DNA from: Pseudomonas cichorii
GTDB lineage: Bacteria > Pseudomonadota > Gammaproteobacteria > Pseudomonadales > Pseudomonadaceae
Assembly (NCBI RefSeq): GCF_015471405.1
Contig: NZ_BLVZ01000002.1
Span: forward strand, 372,001-436,000
Reading direction: 5' to 3'
DNA: 64,000 nt
Shown: positions 1 to 7,703 of the stretch, one piece after another
Numbering within the stretch: the stretch's first letter is position 1
How the letters are laid out: the number at the start of each line of letters is the position of its first letter
Notes under the pieces: model-generated
What the model was told of the DNA's origin: nothing
The model's input: the letters and a program-made list of their open reading frames with translations, nothing else
Databases searched by the model: none
Translations under genes and position numbers: made by a program

Positions 1-599
1 TCGACGAGATCGAAAGCATGCCGATGGCTCAGCAGGTCAAACTGTTGCGCGTGCTGCAGGACAAGCGCCTGGAGCGGCTGGGCTCCAACCGCAGTATTGA
101 AGTTGACCTGCGCATCATCGCCGCGACCAAGCCGGATCTGCTGGAAGAAGCACGGGCTGGACGCTTCCGCGAAGACCTGGCTTATCGCCTGAACGTTGCA
201 CAGTTGCATCTGCCGCCCCTGCGTGAGCGACGCGAAGATATCGTGCAGCTCTTCAACCACTTTGCCCGCACCGCCGCTGCCCGCATGGGCCGCGAAGCGC
301 CGGCACTCAGCGCCTTGCAACTGAGCCAGTTGCTCAGCCATGACTGGCCGGGCAATGTCCGCGAACTGGCCAACGCGGCCGAGCGTCAGGCATTGGGGCT
401 GGATATCGCCGAATCACCGCAGCAGGGACAATCCCTGGCGGCGCAGCAGGAAGCATTCGAGGCCCAGTGCCTGCGTGCGTCTCTGGCCCGTCATAAAGGC
501 GATATCAAATCCGTGCTCAATGAGCTGCAACTGCCGCGTCGAACGCTCAACGAAAAAATGCAGCGTCACGGGCTGGTGCGAGAAATGTTTCTGGTATGA
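1..599 (+). CDS. Sigma-54-dependent response regulator, DctD/NtrC family (3' part)
   Basis: Only the C-terminal ~198 residues are in the window; the reading frame is open from the left edge. What is visible is the second half of an AAA+ sigma-54 interaction domain: the Walker B tail DEIE, the RIIAATKPDL segment, the arginine-finger stretch FREDLAYRLNV, and the DWPGNVRELAN motif. A Fis-type helix-turn-helix follows at the C-terminus (LPRRTLNEKMQRHGL). That helix sequence is typical of DctD-like regulators of C4-dicarboxylate or 2-ketoglutarate uptake. The receiver domain is expected upstream but cannot be seen. A sigma-54 promoter lies in front of the ketoacid-type transporter at 4160, three genes downstream, so this may be its activator (inference). 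Confidence 0.85.
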   Translation, partial: DEIESMPMAQQVKLLRVLQDKRLERLGSNRSIEVDLRIIAATKPDLLEEARAGRFREDLAYRLNVAQLHLPPLRERREDIVQLFNHFARTAAARMGREAPALSALQLSQLLSHDWPGNVRELANAAERQALGLDIAESPQQGQSLAAQQEAFEAQCLRASLARHKGDIKSVLNELQLPRRTLNEKMQRHGLVREMFLV

Positions 600-677
600 A
601 ACTATTCATGGAATCGACCGATCAACCTTATCCCCCTTTAGAATCCGGACAGTGACCACGCAAGGAGAAAGCATTAC

Positions 678-2372
678 ATGATCGTCGGTATAGATTTGGG
701 CACGACCAATAGTCTGGTCGCCGTCTGGCGCGATGGTAAAACCCGACTGGTTGCCAACGCACTGGGCGAGATGCTGACGCCCAGCGTGGTAGGACTGGAC
801 GACGATGATCAGATCCTGGTGGGCAAAGCTGCACGCGAACGCCTGCAAACCCATCCGGCCAGAACCGCTGCGCTGTTCAAGCGCCATATGGGCAGCGCGC
901 AAAAGGTCAGCCTGGGATCGAACAGCTATCGGCCCGAAGAGCTCTCGGCACTGGTCTTGAAAAGCCTCAAGGCCGATGTGGAACGTGAGTTCGGTGAACC
1001 CGTGACCGAAGCGGTGATCAGCGTGCCGGCCTACTTCAGCGATGCCCAGCGCAAGGCCACTCGCGTGGCTGGCGAACTGGCAGGCCTTAAAGTCGACAAA
1101 CTGATCAATGAACCCACCGCCGCGGCGCTGGCCTACGGGCTGCACCAGAAGGAAGGCGAAACCTCTTTTCTGGTGTTCGACCTCGGCGGTGGTACCTTCG
1201 ATATCTCGATCCTTGAGCTGTTCGATGGCGTGATGGAAGTCCGCGCCAGCGCCGGGGATAACTTTCTTGGCGGTGAAGACTTCGACCTCTTGCTGGTCGA
1301 TCACTTCATTGGTCTGCATCGCGATGAAACCGATTTCCCGCCCCGAACGAACATCGGCCCGTCATTGCGCCGCGAAGCCGAGCGCGTACGTAAAACACTG
1401 GGGCAGGATAGCAGCGCCGAATTCGTGCTGCGCCATGCTGATCGTGAATGGCGCAAGACGATTACCCAGGAACAACTGGGCGAGCTGTATGCACCATTGC
1501 TCTCGCGTTTGCGCGCCCCCATCGAGCGCGCCCTGCGCGATGCGAAAATCCGCGTAGCCGATCTCGACGAAATACTGCTGGTCGGCGGCACCACGCGCAT
1601 GCCGCTGATCCGCAAGCTCGCGGCGGGTCTGTTCGGGCGCTTTCCGTCCATTACCCTCAACCCCGATGAAGTGGTCGCGCAGGGTGCAGCCATCCAGGCG
1701 GCGCTCAAGCAAAGAGACGCGGCACTGGAAGAGATTGTCCTGACTGACGTGTGCCCTTACACCTTGGGTATCGAAACCTCCAACCGGTTCGGCACCTCCA
1801 TCGAAAGCGGCCATTACCTGCCGATCATCGAGCGCAACAGCGTGGTGCCGGTCAGCCGTGTCAGAACCGTGCAGACCCTGAGCGACAATCAGAAGCATGT
1901 TCTGGTGAAGATTTATCAAGGCGAAAGCCGCTTGGTGAAAGACAACATTGCTCTGGGTGAGCTGGATATTCCGATCCCGCCCGCCAAGGCCGGGGAAGTC
2001 GAGTTGAATGTGCGATTCACCTACGACAACAACGGTCTGCTGGAAGCTGACGTGCAAATCCCGATGACCGGCCAGAGCCACAAGCTGGTGATCGAGAACA
2101 ACCCCGGAGTGATGACCCCGGCGGAAATCCAGGAACGCCTCAAGGTGCTGGAATCGCTCAAGGTTCACCCTCGCGAACAGCAGGTCAATACGCACCTGAG
2201 CGCACGCCTGGAGCGGCTGTATCAGGAATATCTGGGCGAAGCCCGGGAAATGATCGGCTACTGGGCCAGCCAGTTTCAGCGAGTGCTGGAAACCCAGGAT
2301 GAGCGCCAGATCAGCGAAATGCGCAAGAGCCTCGAACAAGAGATCGATCGTTTCGAGCGGGGCGAGAGGTAA
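678..2372 (+). CDS. hscC: Hsp70-family chaperone HscC
   Basis: 564 residues, shorter than DnaK (about 640) and matching the HscC family. The N-terminus carries the Hsp70 phosphate-binding signature IDLGTTNS. The second actin-fold signature [12 protein letters not shown] lies near residue 170, and [13 protein letters not shown] near residue 310. A substrate-binding beta domain follows, and the helical lid is short, ending in a charged helix. The start is supported by AGGAG at 663-667. The J-domain gene follows after 5 bp, so the pair is almost certainly one transcript and a dedicated Hsp70/J-protein machine. Known HscC proteins are specialised Hsp70s not exchangeable with DnaK; the client here is unknown. 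Confidence 0.93.
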   Translation: MIVGIDLGTTNSLVAVWRDGKTRLVANALGEMLTPSVVGLDDDDQILVGKAARERLQTHPARTAALFKRHMGSAQKVSLGSNSYRPEELSALVLKSLKADVEREFGEPVTEAVISVPAYFSDAQRKATRVAGELAGLKVDKLINEPTAAALAYGLHQKEGETSFLVFDLGGGTFDISILELFDGVMEVRASAGDNFLGGEDFDLLLVDHFIGLHRDETDFPPRTNIGPSLRREAERVRKTLGQDSSAEFVLRHADREWRKTITQEQLGELYAPLLSRLRAPIERALRDAKIRVADLDEILLVGGTTRMPLIRKLAAGLFGRFPSITLNPDEVVAQGAAIQAALKQRDAALEEIVLTDVCPYTLGIETSNRFGTSIESGHYLPIIERNSVVPVSRVRTVQTLSDNQKHVLVKIYQGESRLVKDNIALGELDIPIPPAKAGEVELNVRFTYDNNGLLEADVQIPMTGQSHKLVIENNPGVMTPAEIQERLKVLESLKVHPREQQVNTHLSARLERLYQEYLGEAREMIGYWASQFQRVLETQDERQISEMRKSLEQEIDRFERGER

Positions 2373-2377
2373 CAGGG

Positions 2378-3976
2378 ATGAATTGCTGGAGCGTCCTTGA
2401 GCTGGACAGAAACGCCGACGAGCGCAGCATCAAACGTCAGTACGCAAAGCTGCTGAAAGTGAACCGGCCCGATGAGGACCCGGACGCCTTTCAGCGATTG
2501 CGCGACGCTTATGAGCAGGCGCTGGATCAGGCACGCAATCGCTATGAGGCGGATGAGTATGAGTACGAAGAAGTCGATGCGAGCCCTGAACCGCTCATGC
2601 ATCTGCAACTCGTCGAGACAGTACAGGTTTCAGAGCCAACGGTTGTCAGCACGCCTCCGCCTGTGGAACAGAGCTGGTACGAGCTGGCTCACAAGACCAC
2701 AGCTCAGAACCTGCACTCGCAACATCAGTTGGCCAAGGACCTCGGGGCGGATGCGCAGTTTCAGCAGCATCTTGTGCAGCGCTGCCTGATCGATGTTGCC
2801 GACAATCTGGAGCTGCTCAAGGCCGCTGTAGCGCAACTGCAATGGCTGACGCCCTGGCAAAAGGTGACGCTGAGTGCTCATCAGGAAAAACGCCTGATCC
2901 AGGCCCTGCTCGATGACGTGCTGCCACGCCTGCAAGCGCTGCTGGAAAGCCAGCAGGAGCGCCAGTTCCTGGACGAGCTGAAAACCCTTGAGCAACAACC
3001 CTGGCTGGAAAAGCTGGAGCATCGTGAGCACCTTCAGCGCTGGACCATGACCCTGCTGATCAATACGAGGGACTGGACGCCGGCCCTGTTCGAGCGTATC
3101 TGCCAGCTCTTTGACTGGGATCAGAAACATTACGCCCCGACCGATCCGCCTTCGCTCTGGCAGCGTCTTGTGGAGCGTTGCGAACGATATGGTTTTGCCA
3201 AACGCCTACAAGAGTTGCTGAACGAGAACAGTCATCATGGCGATGCGGCGAAGCTGCTGCTTGAGCCGCCTGCGCTGGATACTCAGTTGCGCATGGCCAG
3301 AAACAGCGACCCGGCAGTCTGGCAAGGTTGCGAGCAACTGTCTCAGGACCTGACCTATCGTTACCCCGAGACGCTGGAGCAATACCCGAACGCCGATCTT
3401 TCGAGTTGGCGAACGCTGTATGACCAGGTGCATTTCAACACGTACCTGAGAGCCTATCTGTTCGGGTTCGTATTCATTCTGATGGCAGGCATTGTTCCTA
3501 CGTCCAGAGCCGGAAAGTTTGATCTGCTCTACATGATTTTCACGGCACTCAGCTTGCCAGTGGTGATTCTTCTGGTGGTCCACGTCTTCATGTCGTTCTG
3601 GAGGCCGGTTTCCGCCTCCTTTGCATCTGTGGATGAATATCTGAGCAAGCGGTTACTGCCTGGCTGGCTGAGTTGGCCGGGACATCAGGCATTGCTGCTG
3701 CGTCATGGTATCCCGGTGATCGTCGCAGGTATCGCCTTCGCCAATAACGGGCCGGTTGCACTGGTCACATACGCAATCACTCTGGCGGCCTGGATAGCCC
3801 TTTCGCCCTACCGGATATTCAGGCTCCAGAGCTATTGCGCAGCGAAAACCGGTGGATGGAAACGCATCAAGAGCTACTGCTCGGAAAATATCGGCAAGGG
3901 CGTCATGATCATCCTGGGTCTGATGTTCGCCTTTGTACTGGCCGTGCTGATTTTCGGTCCCGGTCACCCTCGCTAG
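2378..3976 (+). CDS. Membrane-anchored J-domain protein, likely HscC co-chaperone
   Basis: 532 residues. A J-domain occupies about the first 50 residues (WSVLELDRNADERSIKRQYAK and on to FQRLRDAYEQAL). The loop that normally reads HPD reads RPD here (LKVNRPDEDPD), a departure at the residue needed for Hsp70 stimulation in classical J-proteins. A long soluble alpha-helical middle region follows. The C-terminus has about four to five hydrophobic segments from residue 350 on (for example AYLFGFVFILMAGIVP and a last one at GVMIILGLMFAFVLAVLIFG), so it sits in the inner membrane. This architecture recalls the E. coli DjlB/DjlC proteins that partner HscC. The role is inferred from adjacency and domain. 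Confidence 0.82.
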   Translation: MNCWSVLELDRNADERSIKRQYAKLLKVNRPDEDPDAFQRLRDAYEQALDQARNRYEADEYEYEEVDASPEPLMHLQLVETVQVSEPTVVSTPPPVEQSWYELAHKTTAQNLHSQHQLAKDLGADAQFQQHLVQRCLIDVADNLELLKAAVAQLQWLTPWQKVTLSAHQEKRLIQALLDDVLPRLQALLESQQERQFLDELKTLEQQPWLEKLEHREHLQRWTMTLLINTRDWTPALFERICQLFDWDQKHYAPTDPPSLWQRLVERCERYGFAKRLQELLNENSHHGDAAKLLLEPPALDTQLRMARNSDPAVWQGCEQLSQDLTYRYPETLEQYPNADLSSWRTLYDQVHFNTYLRAYLFGFVFILMAGIVPTSRAGKFDLLYMIFTALSLPVVILLVVHVFMSFWRPVSASFASVDEYLSKRLLPGWLSWPGHQALLLRHGIPVIVAGIAFANNGPVALVTYAITLAAWIALSPYRIFRLQSYCAAKTGGWKRIKSYCSENIGKGVMIILGLMFAFVLAVLIFGPGHPR

Positions 3977-4002
3977 CCCCATACCTTGCTGCCATCGGCA
4001 AT

Positions 4003-4044
4003 TTTCCGCTTATCCAGAAAGACCGGATAGGCGGATTTCCGCTC
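4003..4044. promoter_or_regulatory. Candidate upstream activator sites for a sigma-54 enhancer-binding protein
   Basis: TCCGCTTATCC (4005-4015) and GGATAGGCGGA (4025-4035) form a near-perfect inverted repeat with one mismatch. A third copy of the half-site, TTTCCGCTCAT, begins at 4036. The cluster lies about 42-83 bp upstream of the -24 element at 4086, the usual place for NtrC/DctD-family binding. The assignment to such a site is inference from symmetry and position. Confidence 0.5.
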
Positions 4045-4085
4045 ATTTTAATCCCCTTCCCCCTCTGGAACGGGCCTCTCAGGCC

Positions 4086-4100
4086 TGGCACAACTCCTGC
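4086..4100 (+). promoter_or_regulatory. Sigma-54 (RpoN) promoter of the MFS transporter
   Basis: TGGCAC-N5-CTGC matches the -24/-12 consensus TGGCAC-N5-TTGC at all but one base. The invariant GG (4087-4088) and GC (4099-4100) are separated by exactly 10 bp. It lies 60 bp upstream of the start codon at 4160, with a dyad further upstream. Confidence 0.68.
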
Positions 4101-4159
4101 TATAGCTCAGGTCAGGCTGCGTGCAGCTGCCTTCTAAAAATAATGACTTAAGGAACACC

Positions 4160-5488
4160 ATGGATATCTCCAACTCCCTCTCGAAAGAGTCGGCAGGCAC
4201 CCCCGCCGCTGAAAAATCCACCTCCAGCCGGCTCAAGTCGATCTTCAGCGGCTCGGTCGGCAACATGGTCGAGTGGTATGACTGGTACGTCTATGCCGCT
4301 TTCTCGTTGTACTTCGCCAAAGTCTTCTTCCCCAAGGGCGACAGCACCGCTCAACTGCTCAACACCGCTGCAATCTTCGCCGTAGGCTTTCTGATGCGCC
4401 CGATCGGTGGCTGGCTGATGGGCCTGTACGCCGACTACAAAGGACGCAAGGCAGCCCTGATGGCGTCGGTACTGCTGATGTGCTTCGGCTCGCTGATCAT
4501 TGCCCTGACACCGGGTTATGAAACCATCGGTGTCGGCGCTCCGATCCTGCTGGTCTTCGCCCGTCTGCTGCAGGGCCTGTCGGTGGGTGGCGAATATGGC
4601 ACCTCGGCAACCTACCTCAGTGAAATGGCGACCAAGGAACGTCGCGGCTTTTTCTCCAGCTTCCAGTACGTCACCCTGATTTCCGGCCAGCTCATAGCAC
4701 TGGCTGTCCTGATCGTGCTGCAACAGGTCCTGACCACCGAAGAACTGCACAGCTGGGGCTGGCGTATCCCGTTCGCCATCGGCGCGCTGTGTGCAGTGGT
4801 TGCGCTGTTCCTGCGTCGCGGCATGGAAGAAACAGAGTCCTTTACCCGCAAGCAGAAAGACGACAAGCCTAAAGAAAGCCTGATGCGCACCCTGATGCGT
4901 CATCCCAAGGAACTGATGACCGTGGTCGGCCTGACCATGGGCGGCACCCTGGCCTTCTACACCTACACCACCTACATGCAGAAGTATCTGGTGAACACCG
5001 TAGGCATGAGCATCAGCGACTCGACCACCATCTCGGCCGCGACGCTGTTCCTGTTCATGCTGCTGCAACCGGTCGTGGGTGGGCTGTCCGACAAGATCGG
5101 TCGTCGTCCGATCCTGATCGCCTTCGGCGTACTGGGTACCCTGTGCACCGTGCCGATCCTGACCACCCTGCACACCATCCAGACCTGGTGGGGCGCGTTC
5201 TTCCTGATCATGGCCGCACTGATCATCGTCAGCGGCTACACCTCGATCAACGCCGTGGTCAAAGCCGAACTGTTCCCGACCGAAATCCGCGCGCTGGGCG
5301 TAGGCCTGCCTTACGCACTGACCGTCTCGATCTTTGGTGGCACGGCTGAATACATTGCACTGTGGTTCAAGAGCATCGGCATGGAAACCGGATACTACTG
5401 GTATGTCACGGCCTGTATCGCATGCTCGCTGCTGGTGTATGTATTCATGAAGGACACCCGCAAGCATTCGCGTATCGAAACCGACTGA
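4160..5488 (+). CDS. MFS metabolite:H+ symporter, alpha-ketoglutarate/dicarboxylate type
   Basis: 442 residues, the usual length of the KgtP/PcaT (metabolite:H+ symporter) family, with about 12 membrane segments. Diagnostic stretches are GNMVEWYDWYVYAAFSLYF at the first helix, [13 protein letters not shown] with the following YADYKGRK loop (motif A), and [21 protein letters not shown]. The start at 4160 is chosen because AAGGA precedes it; an in-frame ATG at 4121 has no ribosome site. A sigma-54 promoter is at 4086-4100 and a terminator follows at 5512. A paralogue of the same family (pcaT) is at 17501-18805. Alpha-ketoglutarate is the likeliest substrate, but related dicarboxylates cannot be excluded from sequence alone. 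Confidence 0.85.
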   Translation: MDISNSLSKESAGTPAAEKSTSSRLKSIFSGSVGNMVEWYDWYVYAAFSLYFAKVFFPKGDSTAQLLNTAAIFAVGFLMRPIGGWLMGLYADYKGRKAALMASVLLMCFGSLIIALTPGYETIGVGAPILLVFARLLQGLSVGGEYGTSATYLSEMATKERRGFFSSFQYVTLISGQLIALAVLIVLQQVLTTEELHSWGWRIPFAIGALCAVVALFLRRGMEETESFTRKQKDDKPKESLMRTLMRHPKELMTVVGLTMGGTLAFYTYTTYMQKYLVNTVGMSISDSTTISAATLFLFMLLQPVVGGLSDKIGRRPILIAFGVLGTLCTVPILTTLHTIQTWWGAFFLIMAALIIVSGYTSINAVVKAELFPTEIRALGVGLPYALTVSIFGGTAEYIALWFKSIGMETGYYWYVTACIACSLLVYVFMKDTRKHSRIETD

Positions 5489-5511
5489 TCTCGTGTTTGA
5501 GTGATGATCAA

Positions 5512-5541
5512 GGGCAGCCAGCGTCATGGGCTGCCCTTTTT
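5512..5541 (+). terminator. Rho-independent terminator after the MFS gene
   Basis: GGGCAGCC (5512-5519) pairs with GGCTGCCC (5529-5536) and is followed by a T run. It closes the transporter transcript. Confidence 0.8.
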
Positions 5542-5544
5542 CAT

Positions 5545-5844
5545 GGACGACAGAACATGACAAGTTGTTTCAGGCTGGTGCGCTTTTCAACAGCCTTTCG
5601 CATGTAAGCCCTTAAATTTATTTATATTTAAATTTGTCAAGAGGCTTTATTGCAAGATTTTTCAGAAAATGCACCATCAATAGCCATTTCTACCTGAAAG
5701 GCCCGAAAATCGGGCGATACGACTTACTATCATTTTCAGCGATGGTAGGTAGCAATCCTATTAACTTCTTAATAATGCCCAGCCGCGTAGCATTGCCTCC
5801 ATACCGGGATGACAACTCACCCGACCCAAATTGGAGACACCATC
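5545..5844. other. AT-rich intergenic stretch upstream of the repeat protein
   Basis: About 300 bp without a supportable gene. It is visibly richer in A and T than its neighbours (for example around 5610-5640). It contains a small hairpin, GCCCGAAAATCGGGC, near 5701. It presumably carries the promoter of the secreted repeat protein, but no clear -35/-10 pair could be fixed by eye. Confidence 0.5.
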
Positions 5845-6315
5845 ATGAAAACCAACAAACTGATTTTCGGCCTCGCTTTCTCTGTTCTGGCTTCGACTGC
5901 TTTTGCACTCCCAGCCATCAACACCAATGATTCGTTGAACGCTCCAGTCGTTGCAGAAGGTGGTTCAAACAACACCAACATCGGCCCGAATCGTCAGACT
6001 TCCGATGGTGCTGACCGCGTCGGTGCAAATCGTCTGGCTGCTGACGGTGCTGACCGTGTTGGCGCAAACCGCCTGACTTCCGATGGTGCCGACCGCGTTG
6101 GTGCAAATCGTCTGGCTGCTGACGGTGCTGATCGTGTTGGCGCAAACCGTCTGACTTCCGATGGCGCTGACCGCGTTGGTGCAAATCGTCTGGCTGCTGA
6201 CGGTGCTGATCGTGTCGGTGCAAACCGTCTGACTTCCGACGGTGCCGACCACGTTGGTGCAAACCGCCTGGCTGCTGACGGTGCTGATCGTGTCGGTGCA
6301 AACCGCCGGGTCTGA
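5845..6315 (+). CDS. Secreted protein made of eight 13-residue tandem repeats
   Basis: 156 residues. A clear Sec signal peptide (KTNKLIFGLAFSVLASTAFA) gives a likely cleavage after residue 21. A 30-residue Asn-rich linker follows, then eight tandem copies of xxDGADRVGANRL from residue 52 to 155. The first two positions of each unit alternate strictly TS/AA, so the true period is a 26-residue doublet. One unit has DHV instead of DRV and the last ends NRRV. The start at 5845 has GGAGA upstream; ATG 5809 has none. No enzymatic domain is visible. The protein is expected in the periplasm or outside the cell. The Asp/Asn/Gly-rich repeats could bind a ligand or a metal, but I do not recognise a function. 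Confidence 0.85.
   Translation: MKTNKLIFGLAFSVLASTAFALPAINTNDSLNAPVVAEGGSNNTNIGPNRQTSDGADRVGANRLAADGADRVGANRLTSDGADRVGANRLAADGADRVGANRLTSDGADRVGANRLAADGADRVGANRLTSDGADHVGANRLAADGADRVGANRRV
5998..6309 (+). repeat. 39-bp coding tandem repeat, 8 units (78-bp doublets)
   Basis: Eight head-to-tail 39-bp units encode the 13-residue repeats. Units alternate between two types that begin ACTTCCGA(T/C)GG and GCTGCTGACGG. Because the period is a multiple of three, several false open frames exist on the minus strand here. Nucleotide identity between units is high, with mostly third-position differences, so recent expansion or gene conversion is likely. Confidence 0.92.
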
Positions 6316-6334
6316 TACCTCCCGAATGACACCC

Positions 6335-6360
6335 AAGCCCGGCCAGTGCCGGGCTTTGTT
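6335..6360 (+). terminator. Rho-independent terminator after the repeat protein
   Basis: AAGCCCGGC, a CAGT loop and GCCGGGCTT, then TGTTGTT. A perfect 9-bp stem starting 19 bp after the stop codon. Confidence 0.75.
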
Positions 6361-6422
6361 GTTCCTGGGCTCAGGTCTACTATGATCGACTCTCCGAAAC
6401 CGTGGTTACCAGGAATCAAGCC

Positions 6423-7046
6423 ATGTCAGACGATATTCACTCCTACGAGCCAGCCAAAGGTCATGGCCTGCCGCACGATCCCTTCAACGCTATCGTAGGC
6501 CCGCGCCCCATTGGCTGGATTTCTTCCCAGGACGCCGAGGGCAGACTGAATCTCGCACCCTACAGTTTCTTCAACGCCTTCAACTACATTCCCCCAATCA
6601 TTGGTTTTTGCAGTGTCGGGCGCAAAGACAGCCTCAATAACATCGAGCAGACGGGCGAGTTCGTCTGGAACCTGTCCACACGCTCACTGGCCGAGGCCAT
6701 GAACCAGAGCTGCGCAGCCGTGCCAGCGGATGTGAATGAGTTTGAACTGGCTGGCCTGACACCACTGGCCTCGAAGATCGTCGCCGTGCCTCGGGTACTG
6801 GAAACGCCAGTATCGTTTGAATGCAAGGTCACCCAGATCGTGCAATTGCAGCGCGCCGACAAGGAGCTGGTACCAAGCTGGCTGATTCTGGGGGAAGTGG
6901 TGGCGGTACATATCGCCAAGTGGCTGCTCAAGGATGGCGTCTATGACACCGCAGCAGCCGAGCCTATCCTGCGTGGTGGTGGCCCGGCTGACTACTTTCA
7001 GTTAGGGCCTGAAGCACTCTTCAAGATGTACCGGCCTACTGTCTGA
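6423..7046 (+). CDS. Flavin reductase-like FMN-binding protein
   Basis: 207 residues with the FMN-binding split-barrel pattern of the flavin reductase family near the N-terminus: FNAIVGPRPIGWISSQD, then NLAPYSFFNAF and IGFCSVGRKDSLNNI. Members of this family bind FMN and supply reduced flavin to partner oxygenases, or act as small flavoproteins. The start ATG at 6423 is preferred over the ATG-less extension to 6402. It is a single-gene unit that meets the minus-strand gene at 7047 stop to stop. No partner monooxygenase is nearby, so the physiological substrate is unknown. Confidence 0.85.
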   Translation: MSDDIHSYEPAKGHGLPHDPFNAIVGPRPIGWISSQDAEGRLNLAPYSFFNAFNYIPPIIGFCSVGRKDSLNNIEQTGEFVWNLSTRSLAEAMNQSCAAVPADVNEFELAGLTPLASKIVAVPRVLETPVSFECKVTQIVQLQRADKELVPSWLILGEVVAVHIAKWLLKDGVYDTAAAEPILRGGGPADYFQLGPEALFKMYRPTV

Positions 7047-7286
7047 TTACTCGTTTGCCCATACCAGTTCAGCCTCGACATCCACGCCGATCAGCCGCTC
7101 AAGCTCCTGAGCCGCGGCCAGATCGGCGTCATGGGCGGTCTTGAACTTTTCTCCCGCCAGAACGGGATGGAAGCGTGGCGCACCACCCGCCTCCAAAGCC
7201 TTTACCGCAATCGCCGCGCTGTAACCGCCTTCACCGGGAATGACTGCCGAAACTGCCTCGTACTCATTGAATTCCTTGCGTGCCAT
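7047..7286 (-). CDS. Small conserved hypothetical protein
   Basis: 79 residues, soluble, no signal peptide and no cysteine. The composition is even, with a predicted beta-alpha arrangement (EYEAVSAVIPGEGGYSAAIAVKALEAGG, then HDADLAAAQELERLIGVD). Codon use looks normal for the genome. It ends directly against the flavin reductase stop codon. I do not recognise a family with certainty. Confidence 0.6.
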   Translation of the reverse strand: MARKEFNEYEAVSAVIPGEGGYSAAIAVKALEAGGAPRFHPVLAGEKFKTAHDADLAAAQELERLIGVDVEAELVWANE

Positions 7287-7337
7287 GGAAGCGAACCTGT
7301 CTGCTGGATAAATCGAAGGGACGCATTCTAATCGGTC

Positions 7338-7360
7338 TTCGCGAATAAATTCGCTCCTAC
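7338..7360. repeat. REP element, single copy
   Basis: TTCGCGAATAAATTCGCTCCTAC, one half of the palindromic REP family that recurs at 18.9, 19.0, 29.3 and 45.0 kb in this window, with an A for G change in the core. Confidence 0.8.
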
Positions 7361-7430
7361 CGCCTGATCCATAATTCTTGTCCTACAATCACTTCATGTC
7401 CTTTTCTGTAGTGGGAATGAGGAATGCACC

Positions 7431-7601
7431 ATGAAAGTGAAAACAAGAAAATGCATGGCTGTATTGGGTGTACTCGCAGTGGTTGGTATATACGCGGCGG
7501 GCGCCTATCGCATTGAAATGATTCGCCAGGCACCCAAGGTCGCAATCTGCAGCTTTGGCCATTGCGTACCAACCACTGCAACATTAAGTGCTTTGCGATG
7601 A
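7431..7601 (+). CDS. Small membrane or exported peptide, 56 residues
   Basis: An ATG-started frame of 56 codons with GAGGA 7 bp upstream. The N-terminus is basic (MKVKTRK), followed by a hydrophobic stretch (CMAVLGVLAVVGIYAAGAY) that fits one membrane helix or an uncleaved signal. The tail contains two cysteines (AICSFGHC). It stands alone between a REP element and a drug transporter. Reality is inferred from the ribosome site and the membrane-helix pattern; function is unknown. Confidence 0.5.
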   Translation: MKVKTRKCMAVLGVLAVVGIYAAGAYRIEMIRQAPKVAICSFGHCVPTTATLSALR

Positions 7602-7703
7602 TCGACAACCAATAGCACGCGCCTCTTAAACAAAGTCAGCTATCGATTAGCAGGCTATCGGATTAGACTGGCCAACTTCCCCCGCCAGGTTTCGGGCTTT
7701 ATC

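Noticed and set aside
4148..5563. Long minus-strand open frame (471 codons) opposite the MFS gene
   Set aside because: Antisense shadow of a clear transporter; composition is His/Gln/Arg-rich without any recognisable domain, as expected for the reverse frame of GC-rich coding DNA.
5998..6309. Possible CRISPR array
   Set aside because: The repeats are contiguous and coding; there are no spacers and no cas genes.
5918..6419. Several minus-strand frames across the 39-bp repeats
   Set aside because: The period is a multiple of three, so all frames stay open. Only the plus frame has a signal peptide and ribosome site.
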